This document shows, in pieces, positions 1-9,173 of a DNA stretch of 29,845 nucleotides. The first letter of the stretch is position 1. Each line of letters starts with the position of its first letter. The stretch is from Candidatus Izemoplasma sp. (GTDB lineage: Bacteria > Bacillota_I > Bacilli_A > Izemoplasmatales > Izemoplasmataceae). The stretch lies in NCBI GenBank assembly GCA_029939615.1, contig JAOZSP010000003.1, positions 1-29,845 of the forward strand. The letters are read 5' to 3'. The position numbers and the translations under genes were made by a program. The notes beneath the pieces were generated by a model. The model saw only the letters and a program-made list of their open reading frames with translations. It had not been told where the DNA came from and made no database searches.

Positions 1-1
1 A

Positions 2-937
2 TTAGATGATTATACTGCGACTGAAATATTAAAGTTATTACAAGAATTATCTAAGACCAAAACAGTTATTATGGTTACTCATGATGAGGAATTTGCAAAA
101 AAATACAGTAATCGTATTATTATGTTAGTTGATGGGAATGTTGTTAAAGATGAAATTATAGGAGATTTTATTTTTGAAGGATCTGAAAAAAAGAAAAAGT
201 TAAAGGAAAAACATGCAGGATTTTATAACTTATTGAAATATTCATTTTTGAGTATGGATATTGATAAGAAGAAATTCGGTAATACGTTTAGAACGTTTAG
301 TCTTTCATTAACTTTTTTTATTGTAGTTAGTGTTATTAATCAAAATTTAGATGTTTTTACGGTTAAATATTTGAATTTCTTTGTTCAAAGCGAAGTAGCT
401 GATAGAAATATAATTTTGGATTTTATATATCAATTCTTAGAACAAAATATATCAATATTGATTCAGTTTGTTCTATATATCTTAATAGGTTTCTGTATTG
501 TGTCATATTTGTTTGTTTTTACAATAAACATATTAAACAAAAAGAAGGAAATCGCTGTTTTAAAAGCTTTTGGAGCATCCCAAGAAGAAATAGGAATACT
601 GTTTATGCTTCGTCCCATTAAGTTTACTTTAGCAATTTTTAAGGATACATTAGTGTACACAACGATTTTAGTATTACTATTAAATGGTGTTTTAGGATTT
701 AAGTCTATTTTACATGCGGATTATTATGAATTTTTTATTAATGCAGTAGAAGTAACATATGGATCATTAATTTCATTAGTTTTAAATACGCAATCTACAT
801 ATATTGATTTTCATCTTCATTACGCTCATATACTACCAATATTTGGAATAGTTCTTGCTTTATTCATGATAGGGAGTTTAATTCCTGCTTATCGAATATC
901 GCATAGTAATACGATCAGGATGTTAGCAACAGAATGA
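2..937 (+). CDS. MacB-like ABC transporter ATPase-permease fusion, 5' end missing
   Basis: The reading frame is open from base 2, so the window begins inside the gene; the ATG at 71 is internal. The visible 311 residues start at the D-loop region of an ABC ATPase (LDD), followed by the H-loop MVTHDEE and the end of the nucleotide-binding domain. A basic linker (KKKKLKEK) leads to an FtsX-type permease with about four hydrophobic segments. After the second comes the family's cytoplasmic signature (KKKEIAVLKAFGASQEEI), and the end (IPAYRISHSNTIRMLATE) is typical of FtsX/MacB permeases. The loop between the first two membrane segments is only about 50 residues, far shorter than in the next three transporters. 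The stop overlaps the next start by four bases (ATGA), so the two are translationally coupled. The family uses ATP to move or sense substrates at the outer membrane face; the substrate here is unknown. Confidence 0.88.
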   Translation, partial: LDDYTATEILKLLQELSKTKTVIMVTHDEEFAKKYSNRIIMLVDGNVVKDEIIGDFIFEGSEKKKKLKEKHAGFYNLLKYSFLSMDIDKKKFGNTFRTFSLSLTFFIVVSVINQNLDVFTVKYLNFFVQSEVADRNIILDFIYQFLEQNISILIQFVLYILIGFCIVSYLFVFTINILNKKKEIAVLKAFGASQEEIGILFMLRPIKFTLAIFKDTLVYTTILVLLLNGVLGFKSILHADYYEFFINAVEVTYGSLISLVLNTQSTYIDFHLHYAHILPIFGIVLALFMIGSLIPAYRISHSNTIRMLATE

Positions 938-3900
938 TTCAGTTAAAGAACTTAACAAAGGTATATGAGAGCTTAAATTACAATATAATTGCTTTAAGTG
1001 ATATCAACTATAAACTAGATAAAGGAGAAGTAGTTGTATTACTAGGTAAAAGTGGTAGTGGTAAAAGTACATTACTTAATATTTTAGGAGGTTTTGATCG
1101 TAAATATGCTGGACACTTTATTTTAGATGATGAAAGCATGCGTGAAAAAACAGAACGTGAAATTGACACTATTAGAAAAAGAAAAATAGGGTTTGTTTTT
1201 CAACATTATGTGTTATTAAATAACTTAACTGTTATTGAAAATGTTGAGTTAGCTTTAAGAGTAATTGGTGTAGTAAGCGCAGGAAGTAGAAAAAGAGCAT
1301 CGTTACATGCATTAAAATTAGTAGGACTTCGTGATCACGCAGATAAATACCCTTATGAATTAAGTGGAGGGCAAAAACAACGTGTTGCAATTGCAAGAGC
1401 GTTTGTTAAAAACCCAGATATTATTATTGCAGATGAACCAACCGCAGCTTTAGATACGAGAACTTCTAATGAAATATTGGAACTTTTAAGAGATCTTTGT
1501 CGAACAAAACTTTTAATTATTGCAACGCATAATAAAGCGATTGTCCGTGATTATGGGACACGAGTTATTGAATTAAAAAGTGGTTACACTTTAAAAGATG
1601 AATTAATAACTGATAGAAGTAAAGTTAGAGTTGATGAACTTGATTTAATAATAGATAAAGAACTTGATGAAGATGAAGTCAAAATTAAAAAGATAATTGA
1701 TATCGAAGAGCAAATAACTGAAGAGAATAAAGAGACTGTACTAAAGGATTTAGGAGTGGATTTATCAGATTTTAGGTTGAATAATGATAATAAATTTGAT
1801 ATTGATGAAGAAAAGAAAAGATTAATGATAAAAGAGCGAATACGAAATTCAAAACTTAATACTAGGATTTATCGATTTTTACAGACAAGTGATGATTTTC
1901 ATGGTAAGAAACGATATGCAAATAAATCATTCTTAAGGAATATTGGATTGCATTTATTTAGTGCATTAATATTTACAGTATTTTTATTAACAATTGTATT
2001 TGGATTAAATTTTGTTACTGAAACATTTGGTGGGTTTAACGAAAAAGCGATGTATACCAGAACAATGAATAACGAAAATGTTGTTTTCTTTGCTTCAGAA
2101 GAATATGAGATGATTGAAGAAGAAAGTGAATTATATTTTGAAATTGATGATTATTTCATCAATGATTTTTCTCAAACTGAAATAGCGGAAAATCGCTTCT
2201 TTGAGAAGTTATTCCTTGATCCATATTTCCAATATCAATACGAACAAGAGAAAATTAAATACATCCAAGAGAGCTTAGTTGCCTTAGATGCAGAAGATGT
2301 ATTTAGTGTTTATTATAATAACTCTAGTATTATCCTAAAAGAAGAGAATAACGATATCATATTTGATGATTTAAAGTATACTTATCAAAATATTGTTACT
2401 TTCCCAGAGCCGTACGTTTATGTAACGGAATTTATGAACACTAATTTAGATAGTAATTTAATATATCAGTTTAATTACGTCTACACAGAAAGTAATTCTG
2501 ATATATTAAGTGATCATATGCTAGAAGGAAGTGAATTGCCAAGCACAGCCTTAGAAGTAGTAATACCTGTTGCATATTTATTCGATTATGAAATACTTAA
2601 TACAAGCGATTTTGAGGATGAACATGGTAATAAAATGGAAGTAATACCAAGTGCGATGATAAGCGAAGCTTTTTTTGCTTTGGATGAGGAAGACCGTGTA
2701 ATTGAAATAACTAAGAATATTATTACTTTCGAAGACGATGGAAATTCATATACAGTTAACTATGAAACGATAACTACTGAGTTTGATATTGTAGGATTAA
2801 TAAACTTTGATGGTGATATTAACCCTTATCTAGAACTAAGAGAAGATGTTTATATCGCGAATAGTTCAGGACAAACCTTTAGTTTCGTGTTTAGTCAAGA
2901 TGCAGATGAATATATTAGCTTTGAAGTAGTTGATAATGCTAGTATTGGTGAGTTTAATAAAAGTATTCAATATGCTGAAATATCAAATGAAAACTATTAT
3001 TTGTATGATGTTGATAGTATTTTAGCTGATTTTGAAACAGACTATATTGGAGGAATTAAAGCTGATTTTACAGCGAAATTTAATTTATGGATAACAACAC
3101 TTAATGAAGCAAGTGCTTTAGTTGCGGATTATGTTGAATCTGATTTAGAAAATAATCATCCAAGTAGCGTATTCTTAAATGATTTAGTTGATAATGAAAT
3201 GTTTGAAGGATTAACTTATGGCGATTTATTACGATATTATATTGCTCAACATATGCATGTTATTAATGATCGTGATGAGTTTAATTATTTATGTCCAACA
3301 TGTAATATAAATAACCGGGAAACCGTTGATTTACTTGATAAAACGGATTATGCATATGGAAGATTAAAACAAAGTTCAGAGTATATTGATATGCTTGAAA
3401 ACTACGGTGATTTTTCAAGACTAACATATCAAGAAAGTACTAATCTAATTATATATAACGAATATGGACACCTTTTTAACAATCAATTTAATGAAACTGC
3501 TGGTGGAGATAGTTATTCGTTAGTTTTAGTAAGTAGTTTTGTGCGTGAATCAGGAAGTATATTATCGCTGGTTTATGTTGTGGTACCACGATTTATAATT
3601 GAAAATTTACCATTCTTAGATACCTTCGTTAACATGATTGAAAGGTTAGAAACAAATAATTCTTATAATTCCTTTATGGAAAGCACAAACCTAGATTTAC
3701 TTATTAGTAGTATAAGTACAAACGCAATAAGAAGTATTGTTATGGTAGTTCTTTATGTTGTCGTATATCTAGTATTATTTGTCTCAATAGGCTCTTTGAG
3801 TATTGTATTGATAAATTTATATGGGAACATCTATGAAACTGCTACAAGAAGAAGAATCAAGGAATTAGCTAGTTTACGTGTACTAGGGACTAGTTATGAT

Positions 3901-4218
3901 GATATACACGATATGGTGAAAATTGAGAATAGGCTTGTTGCTATATTTAGTTATGGTAGTTTTATAGTTGTATTATTTATATTGAGTCGTTTAGAATTCT
4001 TTACTGATGCACCTATAAGCCATTTCTATATGCCCTTATTAGGATTATTCTTTGATTTTAATTTATTTGATGTATTTATAATAAATAGGTTAGTAATATT
4101 CACAGTATCATTAATATTCTATTTCTTTATTTATCGTTTCATTATTCGTAGAGTATCTAGTAAAAAAATATCAAATATCGACACTATTCGTGCAATAAGG
4201 GATGGTGATAATCTATGA
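934..4218 (+). CDS. MacB-like ABC transporter ATPase-permease fusion with very large ectodomain
   Basis: This 1094-residue protein begins with a complete ABC ATPase: Walker A GKSGSGKST (38-46), Q-loop Q90, signature LSGGQ (143-147), Walker B IIIADEP (163-169), H-loop H199. After an acidic linker, the first membrane segment is at about 337-358, followed by an ectodomain of some 570 residues. Three C-terminal membrane segments follow (about 933-960, 1000-1018, 1053-1072), with the FtsX-type loop RRRIKELASLRVLGTS. MacB itself is about 650 residues, so the ectodomain is greatly enlarged. It is rich in Asp, Glu, Tyr and Asn and carries a CPTC motif (C787-C790) that could be a disulfide or metal site. 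With no outer membrane expected, a tripartite MacAB-TolC pump is unlikely; mechanotransmission, lipoprotein handling or peptide extrusion are open. It overlaps both neighbours by four bases. Confidence 0.92.
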   Translation: MIQLKNLTKVYESLNYNIIALSDINYKLDKGEVVVLLGKSGSGKSTLLNILGGFDRKYAGHFILDDESMREKTEREIDTIRKRKIGFVFQHYVLLNNLTVIENVELALRVIGVVSAGSRKRASLHALKLVGLRDHADKYPYELSGGQKQRVAIARAFVKNPDIIIADEPTAALDTRTSNEILELLRDLCRTKLLIIATHNKAIVRDYGTRVIELKSGYTLKDELITDRSKVRVDELDLIIDKELDEDEVKIKKIIDIEEQITEENKETVLKDLGVDLSDFRLNNDNKFDIDEEKKRLMIKERIRNSKLNTRIYRFLQTSDDFHGKKRYANKSFLRNIGLHLFSALIFTVFLLTIVFGLNFVTETFGGFNEKAMYTRTMNNENVVFFASEEYEMIEEESELYFEIDDYFINDFSQTEIAENRFFEKLFLDPYFQYQYEQEKIKYIQESLVALDAEDVFSVYYNNSSIILKEENNDIIFDDLKYTYQNIVTFPEPYVYVTEFMNTNLDSNLIYQFNYVYTESNSDILSDHMLEGSELPSTALEVVIPVAYLFDYEILNTSDFEDEHGNKMEVIPSAMISEAFFALDEEDRVIEITKNIITFEDDGNSYTVNYETITTEFDIVGLINFDGDINPYLELREDVYIANSSGQTFSFVFSQDADEYISFEVVDNASIGEFNKSIQYAEISNENYYLYDVDSILADFETDYIGGIKADFTAKFNLWITTLNEASALVADYVESDLENNHPSSVFLNDLVDNEMFEGLTYGDLLRYYIAQHMHVINDRDEFNYLCPTCNINNRETVDLLDKTDYAYGRLKQSSEYIDMLENYGDFSRLTYQESTNLIIYNEYGHLFNNQFNETAGGDSYSLVLVSSFVRESGSILSLVYVVVPRFIIENLPFLDTFVNMIERLETNNSYNSFMESTNLDLLISSISTNAIRSIVMVVLYVVVYLVLFVSIGSLSIVLINLYGNIYETATRRRIKELASLRVLGTSYDDIHDMVKIENRLVAIFSYGSFIVVLFILSRLEFFTDAPISHFYMPLLGLFFDFNLFDVFIINRLVIFTVSLIFYFFIYRFIIRRVSSKKISNIDTIRAIRDGDNL

Positions 4219-6029
4219 TTGAAGTCAGAGAATTAGAAAAGATTTATCCAACTAAAGAACGTGATTTTATCGCCCTTAAAGATGTTACATTAAAATTTGA
4301 ACCAGGGGAATTTATCGCTATTTTAGGTGAGAGTGGTAGTGGGAAAACTACATTTTTGAATATGATAAGCGGTGTTGATATAAAATCTCATGGTAAAATC
4401 ATGTTTAATGATTTAGATATTGATAAGTTTAATGATTCTAAATGGCGTGAAATAAGAAATACTGAAATTGGATTCATTTTTCAAAGATTTAATTTAATTG
4501 ATCATTTATCAGTTATGGAAAATGTAGTTTTACCGTTAATCCTAACAGGTAGTGACAACAATATAGCGCGAAATATAGCTAAGAAACTATTAAAAGAAGT
4601 TGAATTAGAAGGATTAGAAGATAAACTCGCTAGTGAGTTAAGTGGGGGACAAAGACAACGTGTAGCAATTGCTAGAACAATAATAATTAACCCAACTATT
4701 ATCTTAGCTGATGAACCAACTGGAGCACTAGACAGTAGTACTGCTAAAGAAATAATGAAACTACTTCAAAAATTTGCATCAGGTAGAATTATTATTATGG
4801 TTACACATGATGAAGACTTAGCATATAAGAACGCAACAAGAGTAGTGAGGTTACATGATGGTGAAGTAATTAGTGACGAGGTTGTTAAAGAGAAAAATAG
4901 TGTTACAAGAGATATAACTAACCGCTTATTGTCTTATGAAACAAAAGTGTCTAGAAGATTAAAAAAGCGCTTGTTAAAGCAATTTCCAGAACTTGAAGGA
5001 CAGTTAGAGGTAGGAAAAAGACACTTTGTTCCACTTGAAAGAACATACGTTGCAAACAATCCGGTTTTTACAAGAAAGATTGCTCGTGAAAACTATAAAC
5101 AGAAAAAGAAAATTAATCATCGGATTTTATGGAGTTTTGTAATTAGTATAAGTATGCTTCTAATTGTTAATATCGTTATGAAGAATATTACATCATATAA
5201 TTTTAATTTATTCGACATAAATAATAACTACAATCAATATATTGTCACAGACTTTACTGAAGTAGAAATGGGAACGGTAAATCCTCTTGTTGCGACGTTA
5301 GAGGGATATTCTAATATAGCTGAAGCCGATGATTATTATGAACATTATGTTCAGGAAATGTATTTAGTAGATGGAGATTCATTCTTACCATTTGCTACCC
5401 CTACAATAACGTATAATAATGGAGTTTTTAGTCCGAAAATGGTGTCTTTGCCTAAAGACAAAAATAATTTTTATTTATATAATCAAATTTTAGTAGGTGA
5501 CTATCCAACGGAGGATAAACATATTATTTTAAGTAGCGAGTTTCTACTTGTTAGATTTTATGGGTATAGTCTAGAAAGTTCTTATAATGTTGGATATTCT
5601 GATGATTTGGTTAACGGATTAGATGATTTTGTTGGACAATCACTATATATATGTGGGGAAACGATAATAGATGAAGAAGTTGAAATTACTGTTGATTATA
5701 TTATGAATGGTCCTGTAGCTGAAGAAGGTGAAGAACAAGGCACGGGTTGTTCTCAGTTTATTATTAGTGGTGTTTTAAACAGTTACTATAAAGGAATTAA
5801 TTATTCAGGTAATATTTTTGTAACTAATAATGGATTCGAAGCTTATATTGAAGATTTAAGAATAGATAAAGGGTATACGAGGGTAGATGAATATTATGAT
5901 CACTATTTAAATTTCTATGTGGAAGATATTGAGTTAGGAATTGATATAGACAGTTTAAGTGATCAAATCGATGCTGAAATTAATAATTATCAATTACGGG
6001 AATATAATGAAACAAAAACATTGGAATAA
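4215..6029 (+). CDS. MacB-like ABC transporter, N-terminal part (ATPase, TM1, ectodomain) ending at an in-frame TAA
   Basis: The 604 residues comprise an intact ATPase (Walker A GESGSGKTT 38-46, Q90, LSGGQ 142-146, Walker B ILADEP 163-168, H198), a basic linker, one membrane segment (about 303-322) and a 280-residue ectodomain with C480 and C512. The frame stops at TAA (6027-6029). The next codon is ATG, in the same frame, and opens a second ORF with exactly the missing three membrane segments. Compared with its neighbours this is one 749-codon transporter split by a single nonsense codon. It could be a young pseudogene, a sequencing error, a readthrough site or a working two-piece transporter made by stop-start re-initiation. 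The ATPase motifs show no decay. It starts within the four-base overlap with the upstream gene. Confidence 0.88.
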   Translation: MIEVRELEKIYPTKERDFIALKDVTLKFEPGEFIAILGESGSGKTTFLNMISGVDIKSHGKIMFNDLDIDKFNDSKWREIRNTEIGFIFQRFNLIDHLSVMENVVLPLILTGSDNNIARNIAKKLLKEVELEGLEDKLASELSGGQRQRVAIARTIIINPTIILADEPTGALDSSTAKEIMKLLQKFASGRIIIMVTHDEDLAYKNATRVVRLHDGEVISDEVVKEKNSVTRDITNRLLSYETKVSRRLKKRLLKQFPELEGQLEVGKRHFVPLERTYVANNPVFTRKIARENYKQKKKINHRILWSFVISISMLLIVNIVMKNITSYNFNLFDINNNYNQYIVTDFTEVEMGTVNPLVATLEGYSNIAEADDYYEHYVQEMYLVDGDSFLPFATPTITYNNGVFSPKMVSLPKDKNNFYLYNQILVGDYPTEDKHIILSSEFLLVRFYGYSLESSYNVGYSDDLVNGLDDFVGQSLYICGETIIDEEVEITVDYIMNGPVAEEGEEQGTGCSQFIISGVLNSYYKGINYSGNIFVTNNGFEAYIEDLRIDKGYTRVDEYYDHYLNFYVEDIELGIDIDSLSDQIDAEINNYQLREYNETKTLE

Positions 6030-6464
6030 ATGCTTTATTATATTAATATGGCTATATTTATTAGTTTAATTATTATAAGTGGGACTATTGATATTAATAT
6101 TGTGGCTTCAAGTGTTGTTTCAAGAATAAGAGAAATTGGTATTTACTCATGTATTGGTGTTAGTAAGAAAAGTATAAGGAATATGTTTGTTTTTGAAACA
6201 GTAGAAACAGCTATTAGAATTTTTATATTAAATTCACTTATTTACGCTGTTATAGCTATGGGATTTAAATGGCTTTATAAATTTATTGTTGTTGATTTAA
6301 CAATGTTTGAAAGCCTGTTTGGTGTTAATGATACATTTAGTTATGAAATAGTATTTAGTTTATATGTTATATCAGGAGCAGTTGCATTCTTATTTGTGAG
6401 CGTATTAGTTCCATCTTTTAAAGCAGCTAATATGAAGGCAATCGATGCATTAAGAAGTGGGTGA
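6030..6464 (+). CDS. FtsX-type permease C-terminal part, in frame with the preceding ORF
   Basis: The 144 residues contain three hydrophobic segments (about 5-28, 62-80, 107-130). The first is followed by the FtsX loop SRIREIGIYSCIGVSKKSI, closely matching SERIPEIGIYRSVGSTSKDI in the transporter encoded just downstream. It ends with FKAANMKAIDALRSG, the usual end of these permeases. The start ATG directly follows the TAA of the preceding ORF, with no frame shift. No strong ribosome binding site is visible, only a GGA six bases upstream, so translation would depend on re-initiation by ribosomes stopping at the TAA. As a stand-alone protein it would lack the ATPase and first membrane segment, so it only makes sense together with the preceding ORF. 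Confidence 0.8.
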   Translation: MLYYINMAIFISLIIISGTIDINIVASSVVSRIREIGIYSCIGVSKKSIRNMFVFETVETAIRIFILNSLIYAVIAMGFKWLYKFIVVDLTMFESLFGVNDTFSYEIVFSLYVISGAVAFLFVSVLVPSFKAANMKAIDALRSG

Positions 6465-6469
6465 GATAG

Positions 6470-9172
6470 ATGAGCCGCGGAGATATTATTTTACGTCTTG
6501 TAGACATTGAGAGAATCTACGAAACACAAGAAGGACGAAAAATAGTAGCACTTAATAAAGTGACTACGTCTTTTAAACGTGGTGAATTTGTAGCTGTTGT
6601 TGGTAAAAGTGGTAGTGGTAAATCAACACTTATAAATATTCTGGGTGGTTTAGATACCCCTAACTCCGGGGATTACTTCTTAGAAGGAAATAATATCGCT
6701 TCGATTAATGAAGGACATTGGGATGCTATAAGAAACGAGAAAATCGGGTTTATTTTCCAAGAATATCATTTGATTGAATATTTAAGTGTATATAAAAACG
6801 TTGAAATCGCTTTAAAATATCAACAATCAACAAATAGAAAAATAAGAAAAGCTAAAATAAAAGAAGTTTTAAATCAAGTAGGATTAATTAATCACATAAA
6901 TAAATTACCAGGACAGTTAAGTGGAGGGCAAAGGCAACGTGTAGCGATTGCAAGAGCCTTAGTAAAGGATCCTGCAATTATTTTAGCTGATGAACCAACT
7001 GGGGCATTAGATCATAAAACAAGTGAAACAGTAATTGAACTAGTTAAAGGGTTAAGTAAAGAACGTCTAGTTATCGTTGTAACTCATGATAGAGGAATAG
7101 CAAACGAACATGCGACAAGAATTATTGAATTAACAGAAGGTCGTTTCACTAGTGACTTAATTCGTGAAGAGATTGAGCAAACGTATCAGAATGTTTATCG
7201 AAAAACAAAACCAACTAATTTAAGTTTAAGAGATAAAATCGAGTTAACTTTCAAGAAAATTAAATCACAACTTTTAAGAACGTTTTTCACAGCGTTATCG
7301 CTAGCTCTAGCGTTTAGTTTTACAATTTTATTTAGTGGAATAGAACGAGGAGTATCGGATAGTTATGATGCTTATTTTGAAGCGCTAAACAAAGCTAATA
7401 GTTATGCTTTTAGTCTTGTACCTTTAGATGATGTAATTAGTAGAAATGATTATGAAGTTGCGGCAAATGACTTATTTAGTGAATTTAATTCCACATTTAG
7501 TCAACATGATAGTGAAATTATTGAAGGGAATAGTGCAGATGTAGCATTTTCTGATGCTGCATTAGGTGTTGAAAGAGTTGTTGAAAATCCATCTCGACCT
7601 GATTTACTTGGGGATTACAAAGTTAGATTATTCAATAGTGATAAGGTGGAGGATTACAGTTATAGAGATTTGTTTATTGGAAGTAGTCTTTATCCAAGTG
7701 CTTCTGATCAATTAATGGTTACGACTAAGTTTTATCGTGAATATTTTATGTTGAATGACGATATTATAAATTTAACTGGTTTCGTAGACTCAACAATTGA
7801 AATTCCTGAATATTCATTTACCATTCAAGAAGGTATTTATAATGTTGATGAGTATTTAGACATATTGGTAGAACTTGAAGATGGGACTATAATTGAATAT
7901 AACCCTTTATTTACAGGAGAGATTAATGAGGTTAGATATCTTGAATTATATATTCCTGATTATTGTTATAACTATGATGATTTAAGTGAATATTACCAAA
8001 AACAATGTAATGATATTATAAAAGACGAAAAATATAATCGATATTTTGATAATATCGATGAGTTCATTGATTATATTGACAATTTTGAATCTCAAGTAAA
8101 TCAAATAGATCCTGATTTCTTTGAAATTCTATTCAGAAGTAACGCAATTTATTATGTTATGGATGAAAATGATGCTTTTCTTGCAGAAGGTGAAGATTTA
8201 TATATTGAAAGAGTGTATAGGGAAATTTATGAAGAAGCTATGTCGGATAACGGAGTTGCTGTATTTAGAGATGGAGTATTTAGAGATCAACTACAGTTAA
8301 AAACAATGACGATAACGGCGATTATTGAAAACGATAATGAAGCTATAATTTATATGGATGCAATTACTTATAATCGCTTATTTATTTCTAGTGCCGGTGT
8401 TGAAAATGTTATCGGGTACTATAGTATTAACTTAGAAAGTGGAATTAATAAGGATAATAATCCTGAAATTGTGGCTAGTGCTGCTTTTGCGTACCCATTA
8501 AATCAGTTTGAAAGAAGTAAAGGTTACGCTGACGATTTTGAAGTAATTAGAAAAGAACATATTGAACAAGGGGAAACATGTGCAGTTTTTGCAATTGATA
8601 ATGTTTTGAATGAGGGAACTACTTTTGATGAGGTATTAATTACCGGTGATGTTTTTACAATTACCGATTATTCAGGGTGTAAAGTAAACAGTGAAAGTTA
8701 TCACTATTTAAATAGTATTAGTATATTGTTTGGGATATTTTTCAATGTATTGATGTTAATTAGTATTGTTTTCTTCAATATTTTGTTACAAGTTATCTTA
8801 AGTGAAAGAATACCTGAAATAGGAATATATCGCAGTGTTGGATCGACTTCTAAAGATATTAAGACTTTATTCTTCATTGAAATATTCTTTGAAATTGCTT
8901 TAGCGGCTGTTATGAGTATATTTATGATTTACTATGCAAATATTTTTGTTAATACAGTATTTTTGAATATTATTAATCAAGGTAGTGGTGTAATTTCTTT
9001 CGCAGGTATGAAATTAAGTATTGGTAATGATGGAACATTAACTAATATAAGTTTCTTCAATTTAGCGTTTTATGTAGTTATTGTATTTGTTATATTAGGG
9101 TTCCTTAGCAATCGTAATGTTAGTAAATTAGCTGAAACGAAGCCAATTGATATTTTAAGAGGAGGAGAGTAA
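6470..9172 (+). CDS. MacB-like ABC transporter ATPase-permease fusion with large ectodomain
   Basis: The 900-residue product has an N-terminal ATPase with Walker A GKSGSGKST (45-53), Q-loop Q97, LSGGQ (150-154), Walker B IILADEP (170-176) and H206. The first membrane segment lies at about 271-290, an ectodomain at about 291-749, then three membrane segments with the FtsX loop SERIPEIGIYRSVGS after the second overall segment, ending AETKPIDILRGGE. The ectodomain has four cysteines that look paired: C499/C513 and C704/C737. That suggests disulfides outside the cell. The start is supported by a GGGTGAGAT stretch just upstream, and the gene begins five bases after the previous stop. Its own end (GAGGAGAG) supplies the ribosome binding site for the giant lipoprotein, whose ATG follows the TAA by one base, so expression of the two is tightly linked. 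Confidence 0.92.
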   Translation: MSRGDIILRLVDIERIYETQEGRKIVALNKVTTSFKRGEFVAVVGKSGSGKSTLINILGGLDTPNSGDYFLEGNNIASINEGHWDAIRNEKIGFIFQEYHLIEYLSVYKNVEIALKYQQSTNRKIRKAKIKEVLNQVGLINHINKLPGQLSGGQRQRVAIARALVKDPAIILADEPTGALDHKTSETVIELVKGLSKERLVIVVTHDRGIANEHATRIIELTEGRFTSDLIREEIEQTYQNVYRKTKPTNLSLRDKIELTFKKIKSQLLRTFFTALSLALAFSFTILFSGIERGVSDSYDAYFEALNKANSYAFSLVPLDDVISRNDYEVAANDLFSEFNSTFSQHDSEIIEGNSADVAFSDAALGVERVVENPSRPDLLGDYKVRLFNSDKVEDYSYRDLFIGSSLYPSASDQLMVTTKFYREYFMLNDDIINLTGFVDSTIEIPEYSFTIQEGIYNVDEYLDILVELEDGTIIEYNPLFTGEINEVRYLELYIPDYCYNYDDLSEYYQKQCNDIIKDEKYNRYFDNIDEFIDYIDNFESQVNQIDPDFFEILFRSNAIYYVMDENDAFLAEGEDLYIERVYREIYEEAMSDNGVAVFRDGVFRDQLQLKTMTITAIIENDNEAIIYMDAITYNRLFISSAGVENVIGYYSINLESGINKDNNPEIVASAAFAYPLNQFERSKGYADDFEVIRKEHIEQGETCAVFAIDNVLNEGTTFDEVLITGDVFTITDYSGCKVNSESYHYLNSISILFGIFFNVLMLISIVFFNILLQVILSERIPEIGIYRSVGSTSKDIKTLFFIEIFFEIALAAVMSIFMIYYANIFVNTVFLNIINQGSGVISFAGMKLSIGNDGTLTNISFFNLAFYVVIVFVILGFLSNRNVSKLAETKPIDILRGGE

Positions 9173-9173
9173 G

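Noticed and set aside
935..6464. Use of genetic code 4 (TGA as tryptophan), given the Mollicute-like style.
   Set aside because: TGA ends several intact genes at overlaps with the next start, and tryptophans in conserved motifs are TGG.
934..9172. Assigning the transporters to a classical MacAB-TolC macrolide pump or a BceAB bacitracin module.
   Set aside because: There is no adaptor or outer-membrane partner; BceAB has separate ATPase and permease genes and a nearby two-component system, none of which is seen here.
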